The notes under the pieces were generated by a model. The model saw nothing but the letters and a program-made list of their open reading frames with translations. It made no database searches and had not been told where the DNA came from. Shown piece after piece: positions 8,896 to 17,254 of a stretch of 64,000 nt of DNA; within the stretch, counting starts at the first letter, position 1, and each line of letters opens with the position of its first letter. The translations under genes were made by a program, and so were the position numbers. Source of the stretch: Methylotuvimicrobium sp018830325 (GTDB lineage Bacteria; Pseudomonadota; Gammaproteobacteria; Methylococcales; Methylomonadaceae); assembly GCF_044788715.1 (NCBI RefSeq), contig NZ_CP173170.1, positions 2,604,001 through 2,668,000 of the forward strand, read 5' to 3'.

Positions 8896-9177
8896 ATGAA
8901 AGCCATCTGGAACAAAGTCATCGTTGCCGAAAGCAATGACACAGTAATGGTCGAGGGAAATCATTATTTTCCTGCCGATTCGGTTAAAGCCCAATTCCTT
9001 AGAGAAAGCAACACGCACACCTTTTGTGCGTGGAAAGGTAAAGCAAGCTATTACGACCTCTTCGTGGACGATGCGATTAATCGCGATGCTGCATGGTTCT
9101 ATCCCGATCCAAAACCGGAAGCGTTAAACATTAAAAACCACATCGCTTTCTGGCGAGGAGTAGAAGTTATTCAATAA
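8896..9177 (+). CDS. DUF427 domain protein, third gene of the ergothioneine operon
   Basis: Encodes 93 residues with the DUF427 signature: MVEGNHYFPADSV, then TFCAWKGKASYYD, then AAWFYPDP and IKNHIAFWRGVEV. AGGGAGC sits upstream of the ATG, and the gap from egtD is 11 bases. DUF427 proteins are small beta-rich cytosolic proteins of unknown biochemical role. The tight linkage to egtBD suggests co-expression, though no role in ergothioneine synthesis is established. Confidence 0.88.
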   Translation: MKAIWNKVIVAESNDTVMVEGNHYFPADSVKAQFLRESNTHTFCAWKGKASYYDLFVDDAINRDAAWFYPDPKPEALNIKNHIAFWRGVEVIQ

Positions 9178-9200
9178 TAAAGGTAATTATTCGCCCCCCC

Positions 9201-9476
9201 TATCGTTCCCACGCTCCGGCGCTCGTCTTTATACATAAGTATAAATATATCTAATTGTGCAAAAAGTAGCGACCGAGCGCTAAATGGTTGTGTTGTCCGG
9301 AAAGGCTATTGGTATTTGAGCGTTACTGGCTTCGATAGTCGCGACGCCTTCGTCGCGACCTCAAGGTCGAAAGTGTTAAGTAACAATAAATGGTATCGAG
9401 GTCTCATTGGTTAAGGTTGCAAAAGGGTTATTTTTGACTTATGTATAACGATGAGCGCTCCGGCGTGGGAACGATA
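9201..9476. repeat. MITE-like element, family D copy 1
   Basis: The terminal inverted repeats are about 40 bases: left TATCGTTCCCACGC ... TTATACATAAGT, right ACTTATGTATAACGATGAGC ... GTGGGAACGATA. The inner part contains TCGCGACGCCTTCGTCGCGA and GGTCGAAAGTGTTAAG, both of which recur in inverted order at 21530-21838. No coding sequence was seen. It lies downstream of the egt operon, between convergent genes. Confidence 0.8.
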
Positions 9477-9561
9477 AAAAAATGCGGAGAACGCTCTTCA
9501 AGATACGCCGACTATTTTATCGGAACCTGTTTTTGCTTTTTGGGTATGCCCCCTGCGGCGT

Positions 9562-11724
9562 TCAAAAAGTATATTGCGAAAGAGGTAAACTCCTTACCCG
9601 TTGCCCGGTCAACTTAAACAGGGCATTACAGACCGCCGGGGCGATAGGCGGGGTGCCGGGCTCTCCGATACCGCCGAGCGGCTCGCCGCTGTTGATAATT
9701 TCGACTTCGACATCGGGCATTTGATCAGGCCGCAAGATCGGATAGTCGTGAAAATTGCTTTGCATCACGCGGCCTTTCTCGAGAGTTATTTCCTCGCTCC
9801 AAGCTGCCGACAAGCCGTAAACAATACCGCTTTCCATTTGCATTTTAACGATGGCCGGATTCACCGCGAAACCGCAATCGACTGCACACCAGACACGGAC
9901 AACCTGGATCTCACCATCGTCAAGCGCCACTTCGGCCACCTGCGCGACGATACTACCGAACGATTCATGCAATGCGACGCCCATTGCATGTTTGATACCG
10001 TTTTCGTCTTGCCATGCCTCGGATTTCCAGTTTGCCATGCCGACGGCGGTATCGAGCACTTTTTTGAATCGCGGTTGTTCAGTTAACAAGTTACGCCGAA
10101 ATTCGACCGGGTCGGCACCTGCCGCATGGGCCATTTCATCGATGAACGATTCTTTGAAGAAGGCGTTCTGCGAATTCCCAACCGATCGCCAGTAGCCGAT
10201 CGGCAACGGCTTGACCGGCACATTGACCACCTCGGCGCGCTTATTCGGCATTCCATAGGGTTGATGCGGGCCCCCTTCGAAGATGCTCTCGTCGATAGTA
10301 GGGTCTTTCAGAAACTCGGGATTGAGCCGGCCCGATGGTCCCTCGCCCGCCGTCGTAATTTGAATCGCGAGCGGATTACCTTGGGCGTCGAAACCAGCCC
10401 GGTATTTCGCTGCGGTCATCGGGCGGTAATGGTCGTGTTGCGTGTCTTCCTCGCGCGTCCAAATAACTTTGATCGGTCTGCCCGGATGTTTCTTGGCCAG
10501 CGTTACCGCCTGCGCCGTGTAATCCATGATGAAGCGCCGTCCGAAACCTCCGCCGAGGAAAGGGGTGGTTACTTCGATTGCATCCAGTTTCAGACCGGTG
10601 ATTTCGGCTGCGACTTTGGCGACGAAATCGGCCCCTTGATTCGGCGCCCAAACCTTGCAATGATCCTTCGTGACCAACGCAGTGCAATTCATCGGCTCCA
10701 TCGTTTGATGCGCAAGGAAAGGCGCATGATAGACCGCTTCGATAGTTTTAGCCGCTTCGGACAAGGCCTTATCGGCATCGCCGATATCTTCGACCCTGAC
10801 TCCCGATTCGTTCAACGCGGCTTTAAGTTTTTCCAAATACGATTTCGATGAGAAATCGGCATTATCGCCTTCATCGAAAGTCACCGGTAATTGTTCTAAA
10901 GCCTTTTTGGCTCGCCAATATTGATCGGCAATCACGGCGACACCGTTCGGTATCTCCTCGACCGCAACGACGCCTGGCATTTTGAGCACTGCGTCTTGGT
11001 CGTAGGATTGGACCGAACCGCCGAATACCGGCGATTGTTTGACCGCGGCATACAGCAGTCCATCAGCCTTGATATCGATACCGAACTCGGCTTCTCCGGT
11101 GGCTTTAACCCGATTATCGGTTCGTTTGACCGGTTTACCGATCAGCCGGAAAGTGGCATCGTCTTTTAACGGCACGTCTGCGGGTATATCCAGTTTAGCC
11201 GCCAAGGGCGCCAATTCGCCGTATGTCAATTTTTTTCCGCTCTCGCGATGAATAACGACGCCCGGCTCTGTCGTACATTCGCCGGGAGCTACGTTCCAGG
11301 TGCCTGCGGCGGCTTCGATCAGCATCGCCCGAGCGGTCGCACCGGCTTTTCGCATGGTCATATAAGACGAACGTACGCTGAAACTGCCGCCGGTAAAGCG
11401 CGTCGTATTGTTGAACATGATTCGGTATTCCGGCCCATGCGGTGCCTGCACGACCTTGAGCATCGCCATGTCGGCATCCAGCTCTTCGGCCATGATGGCC
11501 GGTATCGAGGTGTAGGTCCCCTGCCCCATTTCGATGAAAGGATTTTGAAAAGTCACGACGCCATTTTCATCGATTCCGATGAAGGCATTGATCACGCCTT
11601 CGCCTTGTTCGTCAACCTTGGCGCAACCGGGCAAGGATATCCCTAACACGAATACGCCGGCACCGGCCGCGGCGGCCCCGAGAAATTGCCGGCGCGTCAT
11701 CGATAGATTCGATAAAATGCTCAT
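9562..11724 (-). CDS. iorB: Molybdenum hydroxylase large subunit (isoquinoline 1-oxidoreductase beta-like), Tat-exported
   Basis: Encodes 720 residues from the ATG at 11724, which has AAGGAGAACAGGC directly upstream; the longer frame to 11796 was rejected. The N-terminus is a twin-arginine signal: TRRQFLGAAAAGAGVFVLG followed by a cysteine-containing segment. Molybdopterin-binding motifs follow (QNPFIEMGQGTYTSIP, FLGGGFGRRF, and near the end GGIGEPGTPP with the probable catalytic Glu). Members of this xanthine-oxidase family oxidise aldehydes or N-heterocycles in the periplasm. Here the gene overlaps the 2Fe-2S subunit gene by four bases. No cytochrome c partner subunit is adjacent, so the electron acceptor is not evident. 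The substrate is unknown; the gene symbol reflects family only. Confidence 0.85.
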   Translation of the reverse strand: MSILSNLSMTRRQFLGAAAAGAGVFVLGISLPGCAKVDEQGEGVINAFIGIDENGVVTFQNPFIEMGQGTYTSIPAIMAEELDADMAMLKVVQAPHGPEYRIMFNNTTRFTGGSFSVRSSYMTMRKAGATARAMLIEAAAGTWNVAPGECTTEPGVVIHRESGKKLTYGELAPLAAKLDIPADVPLKDDATFRLIGKPVKRTDNRVKATGEAEFGIDIKADGLLYAAVKQSPVFGGSVQSYDQDAVLKMPGVVAVEEIPNGVAVIADQYWRAKKALEQLPVTFDEGDNADFSSKSYLEKLKAALNESGVRVEDIGDADKALSEAAKTIEAVYHAPFLAHQTMEPMNCTALVTKDHCKVWAPNQGADFVAKVAAEITGLKLDAIEVTTPFLGGGFGRRFIMDYTAQAVTLAKKHPGRPIKVIWTREEDTQHDHYRPMTAAKYRAGFDAQGNPLAIQITTAGEGPSGRLNPEFLKDPTIDESIFEGGPHQPYGMPNKRAEVVNVPVKPLPIGYWRSVGNSQNAFFKESFIDEMAHAAGADPVEFRRNLLTEQPRFKKVLDTAVGMANWKSEAWQDENGIKHAMGVALHESFGSIVAQVAEVALDDGEIQVVRVWCAVDCGFAVNPAIVKMQMESGIVYGLSAAWSEEITLEKGRVMQSNFHDYPILRPDQMPDVEVEIINSGEPLGGIGEPGTPPIAPAVCNALFKLTGQRVRSLPLSQYTF

Positions 11725-12185
11725 GCCTGTTCTCCTTGAAGTTGTGCCGCTTGTTTGACCGCTTCGAATATTTGCAAATAGGTTCCGCAGCGGCAATAGT
11801 TAGTCATTTTGGCTTTAATTTCGTCGTCGCTCGGATTCGGGTTCTCCCGCAGCAAAGCGGCAGCCGCCATGATTTGACCGGGTTGGCAGTATCCGCACTG
11901 TGATACTTCCTTGTCTATCCAGGCTTGCTGCAACGGATGTAGCCCTTCTTCCGACGCTAATCCTTCGATTGTCGTGATTGCTTTATCTTTGGCCGCACCG
12001 AACGGCATCATGCAGGATCGTACCAACTCGCCATCGAGATGGATGGAACAAGCGCCACACATCCCGATACCGCAACCGAATTTGGTTCCGGTTAAACCGG
12101 CAATATCGCGGATAACCCAAAGCAAGGGCATATCGTCTTCGGCGTCCAACTCGTATTGCTTACCGTTTATCATCAAGGTCGTCAT
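11721..12185 (-). CDS. iorA: 2Fe-2S subunit of molybdenum hydroxylase (isoquinoline 1-oxidoreductase alpha-like)
   Basis: Encodes 154 residues. The N-terminal plant-type ferredoxin cluster motif is GTKFGCGIGMCGACSIHLDG. The C-terminal second cluster has CGYCQPGQI and NYCRCGTY. Together these hold the two [2Fe-2S] centres that carry electrons from the molybdenum subunit. A GGGGAG ribosome binding site precedes the ATG. The stop overlaps the ATG of the large-subunit gene. The protein has no signal of its own, so it is probably co-exported with the Tat-tagged large subunit. Confidence 0.93.
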   Translation of the reverse strand: MTTLMINGKQYELDAEDDMPLLWVIRDIAGLTGTKFGCGIGMCGACSIHLDGELVRSCMMPFGAAKDKAITTIEGLASEEGLHPLQQAWIDKEVSQCGYCQPGQIMAAAALLRENPNPSDDEIKAKMTNYCRCGTYLQIFEAVKQAAQLQGEQA

Positions 12186-12213
12186 CGTTCACTCCCCGGC
12201 ATCGTAATAGCCG

Positions 12214-12401
12214 CTTAGGATTTTGTCGTAAATAACTTCACTATTTTATGGGGGTTCGGTTGCTCGATTGACAGGTGTCGGCGGCAGGGAAAGCCGCCGT
12301 CAAGCCTACATGGACGTATTCACGGCGCCCTGCCAAGCGAGTTACCGAACCCTCAACAAAACTCATAATTGCAGGACGTTATTTATCACGAAATCCTTAG
12401 G
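12214..12401. repeat. Palindromic repeat, family A (complete A1 element) abutting mocA stop
   Basis: The left end is CTTAGGATTTTGTCGTAAAT and the right end is ATTTATCACGAAATCCTTAG, nearly perfect inverted arms. Inner arms are TTCGGTTGCTCGATTGACAG and CTGCCAAGCGAGTTACCGAA. The core is GGCGGCAGGGAAAGCCGCCG, then CCTACATGGACGTATTCACG. The right end supplies the last codons and the stop of the reverse-strand mocA-like gene. Confidence 0.85.
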
Positions 12402-12979
12402 TGGTCGAAATCTTCCTTGGTATCGATATCGAGCTCCGCTTCGGGTAAAGAAATTTTCAGAAGTTTTTCTTCAAATTGCAACAACAGGCTCTTTGCGCCC
12501 CGGTCGCCCCGGAGGGAGCGCAACGCACCGAAAAAAGCCGACGGAAATAGCGCCGGAACGCCGACCGTATCATGATACTGACTTGCGGCAATACGAGACG
12601 GTTCCATTTGCCACTGTGTCAATAAGTTCTGCATCGCTCTGTAACCGACTAAAGGTTGATCGGATAATAACATTAATAACCCGTCGGCGCTTGTCGGCAG
12701 AGCGTTGATGCCGGCTCGAATCGATGAAGCAATACCTGTTTGCCAGTCCGGGTTAACAACTGCGACAACCCCGCCCAAATCGACCTTTTCTTGTATCGTC
12801 TCGGCTTGCGATCCCAGAACCACAATGACACGCTCATTCAGTAATGAACGAGCGTTTTCGATTGTATTGCCGAGTAAGGTTCGGCCGCGCCACTCGAGGA
12901 GTTGCTTAGGGCTACCCAGTCGGCGGGATGCGCCGGCGGCTAAAATTACTGCATATACATTCTCAAAATCAAGACTCAT
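12386..12979 (-). CDS. mocA: MocA-like molybdenum cofactor cytidylyltransferase
   Basis: Encodes 197 residues. The MobA-like nucleotidyltransferase signature is VILAAGASRRLGSPKQLL at the N-terminus, followed by LLSDQPLV for the metal site. It probably converts Mo-molybdopterin to the cytosine dinucleotide form used by xanthine-oxidase-family enzymes, which fits the neighbouring hydroxylase genes. The ATG overlaps the xdhC stop (ATGA), so the two are coupled. The last residues (LRIS) and the TGA stop are encoded by the terminus of a family A repeat. The natural C-terminus has therefore probably been replaced or trimmed by a few residues; FDHLR is close to where homologues end. Confidence 0.85.
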   Translation of the reverse strand: MSLDFENVYAVILAAGASRRLGSPKQLLEWRGRTLLGNTIENARSLLNERVIVVLGSQAETIQEKVDLGGVVAVVNPDWQTGIASSIRAGINALPTSADGLLMLLSDQPLVGYRAMQNLLTQWQMEPSRIAASQYHDTVGVPALFPSAFFGALRSLRGDRGAKSLLLQFEEKLLKISLPEAELDIDTKEDFDHLRIS

Positions 12980-14079
12980 TGGGGATGACAATCTTTAATA
13001 CCGAGTTGTCCGCCATCTCGTCCCTTCAACGCGGCGTGAATGCCGGCCATGATCGACAAGGCAATTTCCTCGGGCGTCTCGGCGCCGATGTCCAAACCGA
13101 CCGGACCGAATACCTTAGCGGCAATATTCGGTGCGTCCGCGCCTAAACTATCGAGGAGTCTATCTCTGCGGTGAACAGGGCCAAGCAAACCAATGAAAGG
13201 GATTCGGCTAGCCGCTATGATTCTTAAATAGCGTTCATCATATTCGATACTATGAGTCATCAACACGAGCGCATCGAATCGATCCAATGGCAAACGCTCG
13301 TGCAAATCTTCGGGCATCGAATGGAGTAAAGCATCGATATTTGGAAATCGTTCGGGTTTAATATAACCTGGCCGATGATCGACGATCGTGACACGCCAAC
13401 CGAGTGCTTTGGCGAATTGCACGACCGGAATCGCATCGACTCCTGCTCCCAGCACCAGCAGTTGCGCTTCTGGACGAATTAAGTCGAAAAACAATTTAAC
13501 AGCATGACGGTCAATCAAACAGGTATCTAGAGTGGGTTTGCGCCGCCTCCAAGTTTGTTTGGCCGCCTCGGTGATCGATACGGGAGTATTGCCCTTTTGG
13601 CTAAGGTCGTCTAATTCGAATTCAGCCAGAAAAAAACTATTGCCGATTGAATAATCGGGATGTTCGGATTCATAAACGGTCGCCAAAATACCGGCCGTAT
13701 GACTTTCGGATACCTCTACAATTCGGTTCAGCGGGTGAAAATCATTGTCGGCTTTCAATAATTGCAACAATACCCTTACTGCCCCATTGCAACCCAAACC
13801 CAGGCCCCAAACCGCATCGTCGGGAGAACGCATATCGTAGAATAGCGTTTTAGGATTTTCGGTTTCGAAAACCGTATGTGCCTGTTCGACCAAATCTCGC
13901 TCAAAACAACCGCCTCCCAACAGGCCGTTTAACTCGCCATTGTCGGCAATCAGCATTCTGGCACCGGCTTTTTGATAAGTTGAACCAAGGGTTTCTATAA
14001 TCGTCGCCAAAACAACATTTTCCGTGTTATTCCGTAATCGCCAATAAGCGTTGATCAAATGGTGGGGATTACAAGTCAT
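12976..14079 (-). CDS. xdhC: XdhC family molybdenum hydroxylase maturation factor
   Basis: Encodes 367 residues from the ATG at 14079 (GCTAGGATCGC upstream); the longer frame begins at an unsupported TTG. The XdhC N-terminal motifs are ATIIETLGSTYQKAGARM and GLLGGGCFE. The C-terminal half is a Rossmann-like XdhC_C domain with LLVLGAGVDAIPVVQFA, IVDHRPGY and LMTHSIEYD. The family delivers sulfurated molybdenum cofactor to xanthine-dehydrogenase-type enzymes. It lies just upstream of mocA, and the whole block probably matures the iorAB-type hydroxylase. Confidence 0.9.
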   Translation of the reverse strand: MTCNPHHLINAYWRLRNNTENVVLATIIETLGSTYQKAGARMLIADNGELNGLLGGGCFERDLVEQAHTVFETENPKTLFYDMRSPDDAVWGLGLGCNGAVRVLLQLLKADNDFHPLNRIVEVSESHTAGILATVYESEHPDYSIGNSFFLAEFELDDLSQKGNTPVSITEAAKQTWRRRKPTLDTCLIDRHAVKLFFDLIRPEAQLLVLGAGVDAIPVVQFAKALGWRVTIVDHRPGYIKPERFPNIDALLHSMPEDLHERLPLDRFDALVLMTHSIEYDERYLRIIAASRIPFIGLLGPVHRRDRLLDSLGADAPNIAAKVFGPVGLDIGAETPEEIALSIMAGIHAALKGRDGGQLGIKDCHPQ

Positions 14080-14099
14080 GGTAGCGATCCTAGCGGCTA

Positions 14100-14603
14100 T
14101 TATGCTGCACCATCGGCGCAATGCTTGCAGATGCCGTGAATTTCAAGCGTTTTACGTCGTGCGGTAAATCCTGCTTGCTTCAGTTCATTCGCCAAACTGT
14201 CCATGACCGGTGTCGCCGGCCTCTCTTCGATCTGCCGGCAACCTTCGCAGATCAACAGCAATAAATCGTGCTTGCCTTCAACATGATTGCAGCCGATAAA
14301 TGCATTCATGCTTTCGACGCGGTGAATTAATTTCTGTTCGATCAAAAAATCCAACGCGCGATAAACGGTCGCCGGTTTTGCCGAATCGTTGAACGGCTTG
14401 ATGCGGTCCAATAAATCATAAGCCTTAACAGCCTCGTGACTGTCCCAAATCAACTCAAGAACCTTATGGCGTATCGGTGTCAATTGGGCCCCTCTTTCCA
14501 AACATAGTTTTTCCGCTTTCTCCAAGGCTTCCAGCTTACAGGCTTTATGATCATGGTTAAAGGTGTCGGCACAGGCCTGTTTTGAATCGTCGGTTTGAGA
14601 CAT
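14100..14603 (-). CDS. zur: Fur-family zinc uptake regulator Zur
   Basis: Encodes 167 residues. A winged-helix domain (LTPIRHKVLELIWDSHEAVK, PATVYRALDFLIEQKLIHRV) is followed by a metal/dimerisation domain with CEGC and CKHC pairs, the structural zinc site. The His-rich linker (HVEGKHD) fits Zur better than Fur. There is a 17-residue extension at the N-terminus. A CGGAG site precedes the ATG. The gene is 20 bases upstream of xdhC, possibly co-transcribed, which would be unusual because zinc and molybdenum enzymes are not normally co-regulated. Confidence 0.88.
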   Translation of the reverse strand: MSQTDDSKQACADTFNHDHKACKLEALEKAEKLCLERGAQLTPIRHKVLELIWDSHEAVKAYDLLDRIKPFNDSAKPATVYRALDFLIEQKLIHRVESMNAFIGCNHVEGKHDLLLLICEGCRQIEERPATPVMDSLANELKQAGFTARRKTLEIHGICKHCADGAA

Positions 14604-14625
14604 GAATTAACTCCGATATTTTGGG

Positions 14626-14646
14626 GGAATTATACATTATCATTCC
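14626..14646. promoter_or_regulatory. Possible Zur operator upstream of zur
   Basis: The interrupted palindrome GGAAT-N11-ATTCC, with an AT-rich centre containing ATAATGTATAATT on the reverse strand, lies 23 bases from the zur start. Position and composition suit autoregulation, but the match to known Zur boxes is loose. Confidence 0.3.
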
Positions 14647-14674
14647 AGTCTTTGGGGCACCGCAGTGAGAACAA

Positions 14675-14902
14675 CAGCAATTCCCAATTTGGGGATCAAA
14701 CAGGGTGTGGGCTATGCTTGGCGAGGATGTCGGCAGCAGGGGCCGATTTTTGCTCCTCGGCAATTGCTCCTGCATTGCCCTAATACACGCCATCCTTGGC
14801 GCTTAGCTGCCGTCAAGCCCCCATGAATGAGTTCACGGCGTTCCTCGACAGGGATACCCCACCCCCTAAATCCAGTGAGAATGCTCAAACTGGGAATTGC
14901 TG
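14675..14902. repeat. Palindromic repeat, family A (A3 arms, degenerate E module)
   Basis: The ends are CAGCAATTCCCA and TGGGAATTGCTG, exact complements. Inside are GGGTGTGGGCTATGC, GATGTCGGCAGCAGGG and a degenerate E module (GATTTTTGCTCC ... GCTCCTGCATTGC ... CGCCATCCTTGGCGC). The core GCCGTCAAGCCCCCATGAAT and TTCACGGCGTTCCTCGACAG follow. Confidence 0.75.
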
Positions 14903-15015
14903 GTGAGAACAAGCTTTAACGATAGTATCGATATGAACTATAGTAGTTCTAAAATGCCTCGACTCCTTAGATTGGCGCATAATATAAAAATCTAACTCCG
15001 ATATGAGACTCATCC

Positions 15016-16500
15016 ATGTTTGAAATTGCCGAGCTGGGGCATACCCTAAAAAAATCAGAATACAACGAACAAATTCCGGAACTCAGAACCCAGTTGTTGC
15101 TGCTGCAACAAGAACTCGGCGCTTGCGACTTTCCTGTCATTATTCTTATTTCCGGGGTAGACGGCGGCGGCAAAGGTCAAGTCATTAATTTACTGAACGA
15201 ATGGCTGGATGCGCGCTACATGGAAACTTTCGCCTTCGACGAACCCAGCGATGAGGAAAAAGAGCGTCCTAAATATTGGCGCTATTGGCGTTCTCTGCCG
15301 CCTAAGGGAAGAATAGGCATCTATGTCGGGTCTTGGTATAGCGACCCGATATCGCACCGAGTCTACGGAGACATTGACGACAGTCAATTATCGGTGGAAC
15401 TCAAGCACATCAACGAAATGGAACAGTTACTGATAGACGACGGCGCGCTAATCATTAAATGTTGGCTGCATTTGAAAAAAGAAACGCAAAAAAAACGTCT
15501 CAAAGAACTTGAAAAAGATCCGGAAACCAGTTGGCAAGTTACCGAGCGAGATAAAAAGCACTTGAAACTGTATGACGAGTTCGTAGAAATCGCCGAAAAT
15601 GTATTGACAACAACCAGCACAGGAATCTCGCCTTGGCTAGTTGTCGAAGGGACCGATATTCGTTACAGCAGCTTGACAGTCGGGCAGCATGTTTTGCATA
15701 GAATTCGTCAACATATCGAAAGCCGCAATGGAAAATCGGAAAACATAAACGGCCTATCCTTCGTCAATATTAACCAACAAAGCTTACTCGACACGCTGGA
15801 CTTATCGCTCGAACTCGACAAAAAAGACTACAACAATCAATTACTGCACTACCAGGCTAAATTGCATAAATTAGTCAGAATAGCACGAGAGCAAAAAAAA
15901 TCCACAATCCTGCTATTCGAAGGCTGGGATGCCGCCGGTAAGGGCGGAGCCATTCGGCGCATTACATCGGCAATCGACGCGAGAAGCTACCGCGTTATTC
16001 AAACCGCCGCGCCGACTGACGAGGAAGCCGCGCATCATTATCTATGGCGATTCTGGCGACATATCCCTAGAGCCGGCAAGGTCACCATTTACGACAGAAG
16101 CTGGTACGGCCGCGTCTTGGTCGAACGCGTGGAAGGCTTTGCCGAAGAAAAAGAATGGATGCGCAGTTACTCAGAAATTGTTAATTTCGAGGAAGCATTG
16201 ATCGAACATGGCATTCTATTACTGAAGTTTTGGCTGCACATCGATAAAGACGAGCAACTAGAGCGTTTCAAAGCCCGCGAGCAAATCAGTTACAAAAAAC
16301 ATAAAATCACCGAGGACGATTACCGTAACCGGGAAAAATGGGATGATTATAAAATCGCGGTCAACGAAATGATAGCAAGAACAAGCACCCGTGCCGCTCC
16401 TTGGCTAATGGTCGAAGCGAACGACAAACGCTATGCGCGCATCAAAATCTTGAAAACCGTTTGCGAGCAACTGGAAGCGATGCTGGAACCTGAGAAATAA
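15016..16500 (+). CDS. pap: Polyphosphate:AMP phosphotransferase (two-domain PPK2)
   Basis: Encodes 494 residues comprising two PPK2 domains in tandem. Walker A motifs are GVDGGGKG (about residue 46) and GWDAAGKGG (about residue 303). The corresponding lid/Walker B motifs are YVGSWYSDP and YDRSWYGRVLVERVEG. The second domain keeps the full canonical motifs while the first is more diverged, the pattern of class II PPK2 enzymes that make ADP from AMP and polyphosphate. The enzyme is cytosolic. Its 3' end overlaps the convergent acyltransferase gene by 59 bases. Confidence 0.92.
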   Translation: MFEIAELGHTLKKSEYNEQIPELRTQLLLLQQELGACDFPVIILISGVDGGGKGQVINLLNEWLDARYMETFAFDEPSDEEKERPKYWRYWRSLPPKGRIGIYVGSWYSDPISHRVYGDIDDSQLSVELKHINEMEQLLIDDGALIIKCWLHLKKETQKKRLKELEKDPETSWQVTERDKKHLKLYDEFVEIAENVLTTTSTGISPWLVVEGTDIRYSSLTVGQHVLHRIRQHIESRNGKSENINGLSFVNINQQSLLDTLDLSLELDKKDYNNQLLHYQAKLHKLVRIAREQKKSTILLFEGWDAAGKGGAIRRITSAIDARSYRVIQTAAPTDEEAAHHYLWRFWRHIPRAGKVTIYDRSWYGRVLVERVEGFAEEKEWMRSYSEIVNFEEALIEHGILLLKFWLHIDKDEQLERFKAREQISYKKHKITEDDYRNREKWDDYKIAVNEMIARTSTRAAPWLMVEANDKRYARIKILKTVCEQLEAMLEPEK

Positions 16501-17254
16501 TCGGTTCTGTATGAAGCGCCTCAATGATGCCGGTGTACGCCTCATGACTTAAAGTCGACCGGCTTTTGTCGGCCATTTCGAGAACAGGCAATATTTTGAT
16601 GCGGACCTCTATCTTTCCGAGTTTCAGCATTTTGAGTAAATGCGGAATAAAATCGTCGTCGCCGATAAATGGCGCTAAGACCTTAGCTTGACCTTGATAA
16701 CGGAGCGCTACCGGCTGAATTGCCGAATGGGTCAATAAGGCCGGTTGCAGCAGTGATGGATGAAACGGTAAAACGGTTGAACCGTCCGAAGTTGTACCTT
16801 CTGGAAACACGAATACCTTGCTGTTTTGTATCAACAACCAGCTCATTTGTTCGGTCGCGGCATGAATCGCCTGCTTATCTCCTCGCCGAACGAATATTGT
16901 CCCAGCTTTTTTCGACAAATAACCGATGATGGGCCAATTGAGAATATCGTTTTTGGCGACAAAATATCCCGGCAAATGCTGCCCTAACACGATGATATCG
17001 AGCCATGAAACATGATTACTGACAACCAACGCCGGTCCATCCACCGCCTGTCCCTCGATAATGACATCGAGGTTTAAAATCCGCTTAAAGGCCTTGAGCC
17101 AAGCCAGTTTGATCCGGTTTACCTTTTCCCGGGCTTGAATCGGCCGGCATGACCGATTGATAATCGGAAACACGCTCAGAACGATCACGAAACCGGATAA
17201 AAACAGCAAAACAATCAGTTTTAATTTATAGAGTTGGCGAAGTGTGGCTATCAT
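16442..17254 (-). CDS. 1-acyl-glycerol-phosphate-type acyltransferase (OlsA-like)
   Basis: Encodes 270 residues. An N-terminal membrane helix (about residues 11-31) precedes the PlsC-domain motif NHVSWLD (residues 80-86, catalytic His81/Asp86). The second motif FPEGTTSDG and a later proline-rich strand are present. The start overlaps the end of the upstream OlsB-like gene by 29 bases. Because of that pairing, I infer the second step of ornithine-lipid synthesis (O-acylation of lyso-ornithine lipid), although a general lysophosphatidate acyltransferase cannot be excluded. The last 59 bases overlap the 3' end of pap on the other strand. Confidence 0.82.
   Translation of the reverse strand: MIATLRQLYKLKLIVLLFLSGFVIVLSVFPIINRSCRPIQAREKVNRIKLAWLKAFKRILNLDVIIEGQAVDGPALVVSNHVSWLDIIVLGQHLPGYFVAKNDILNWPIIGYLSKKAGTIFVRRGDKQAIHAATEQMSWLLIQNSKVFVFPEGTTSDGSTVLPFHPSLLQPALLTHSAIQPVALRYQGQAKVLAPFIGDDDFIPHLLKMLKLGKIEVRIKILPVLEMADKSRSTLSHEAYTGIIEALHTEPIISQVPASLPVARKRFSRF

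Noticed and set aside
9601..11646. Several long frames on the plus strand opposite the molybdenum hydroxylase gene
   Set aside because: They are shadows of a codon-biased gene. They lack ribosome binding sites and recognisable domains.
12268..12708. Open frames encoding the peptide pattern YMDVFTAPCQAS, also at 51411, 62296 and 62369
   Set aside because: They are translations of the family A core in several places. The same peptide recurs only because the DNA is repeated; there are no ribosome binding sites and the frames run into real genes on the other strand.
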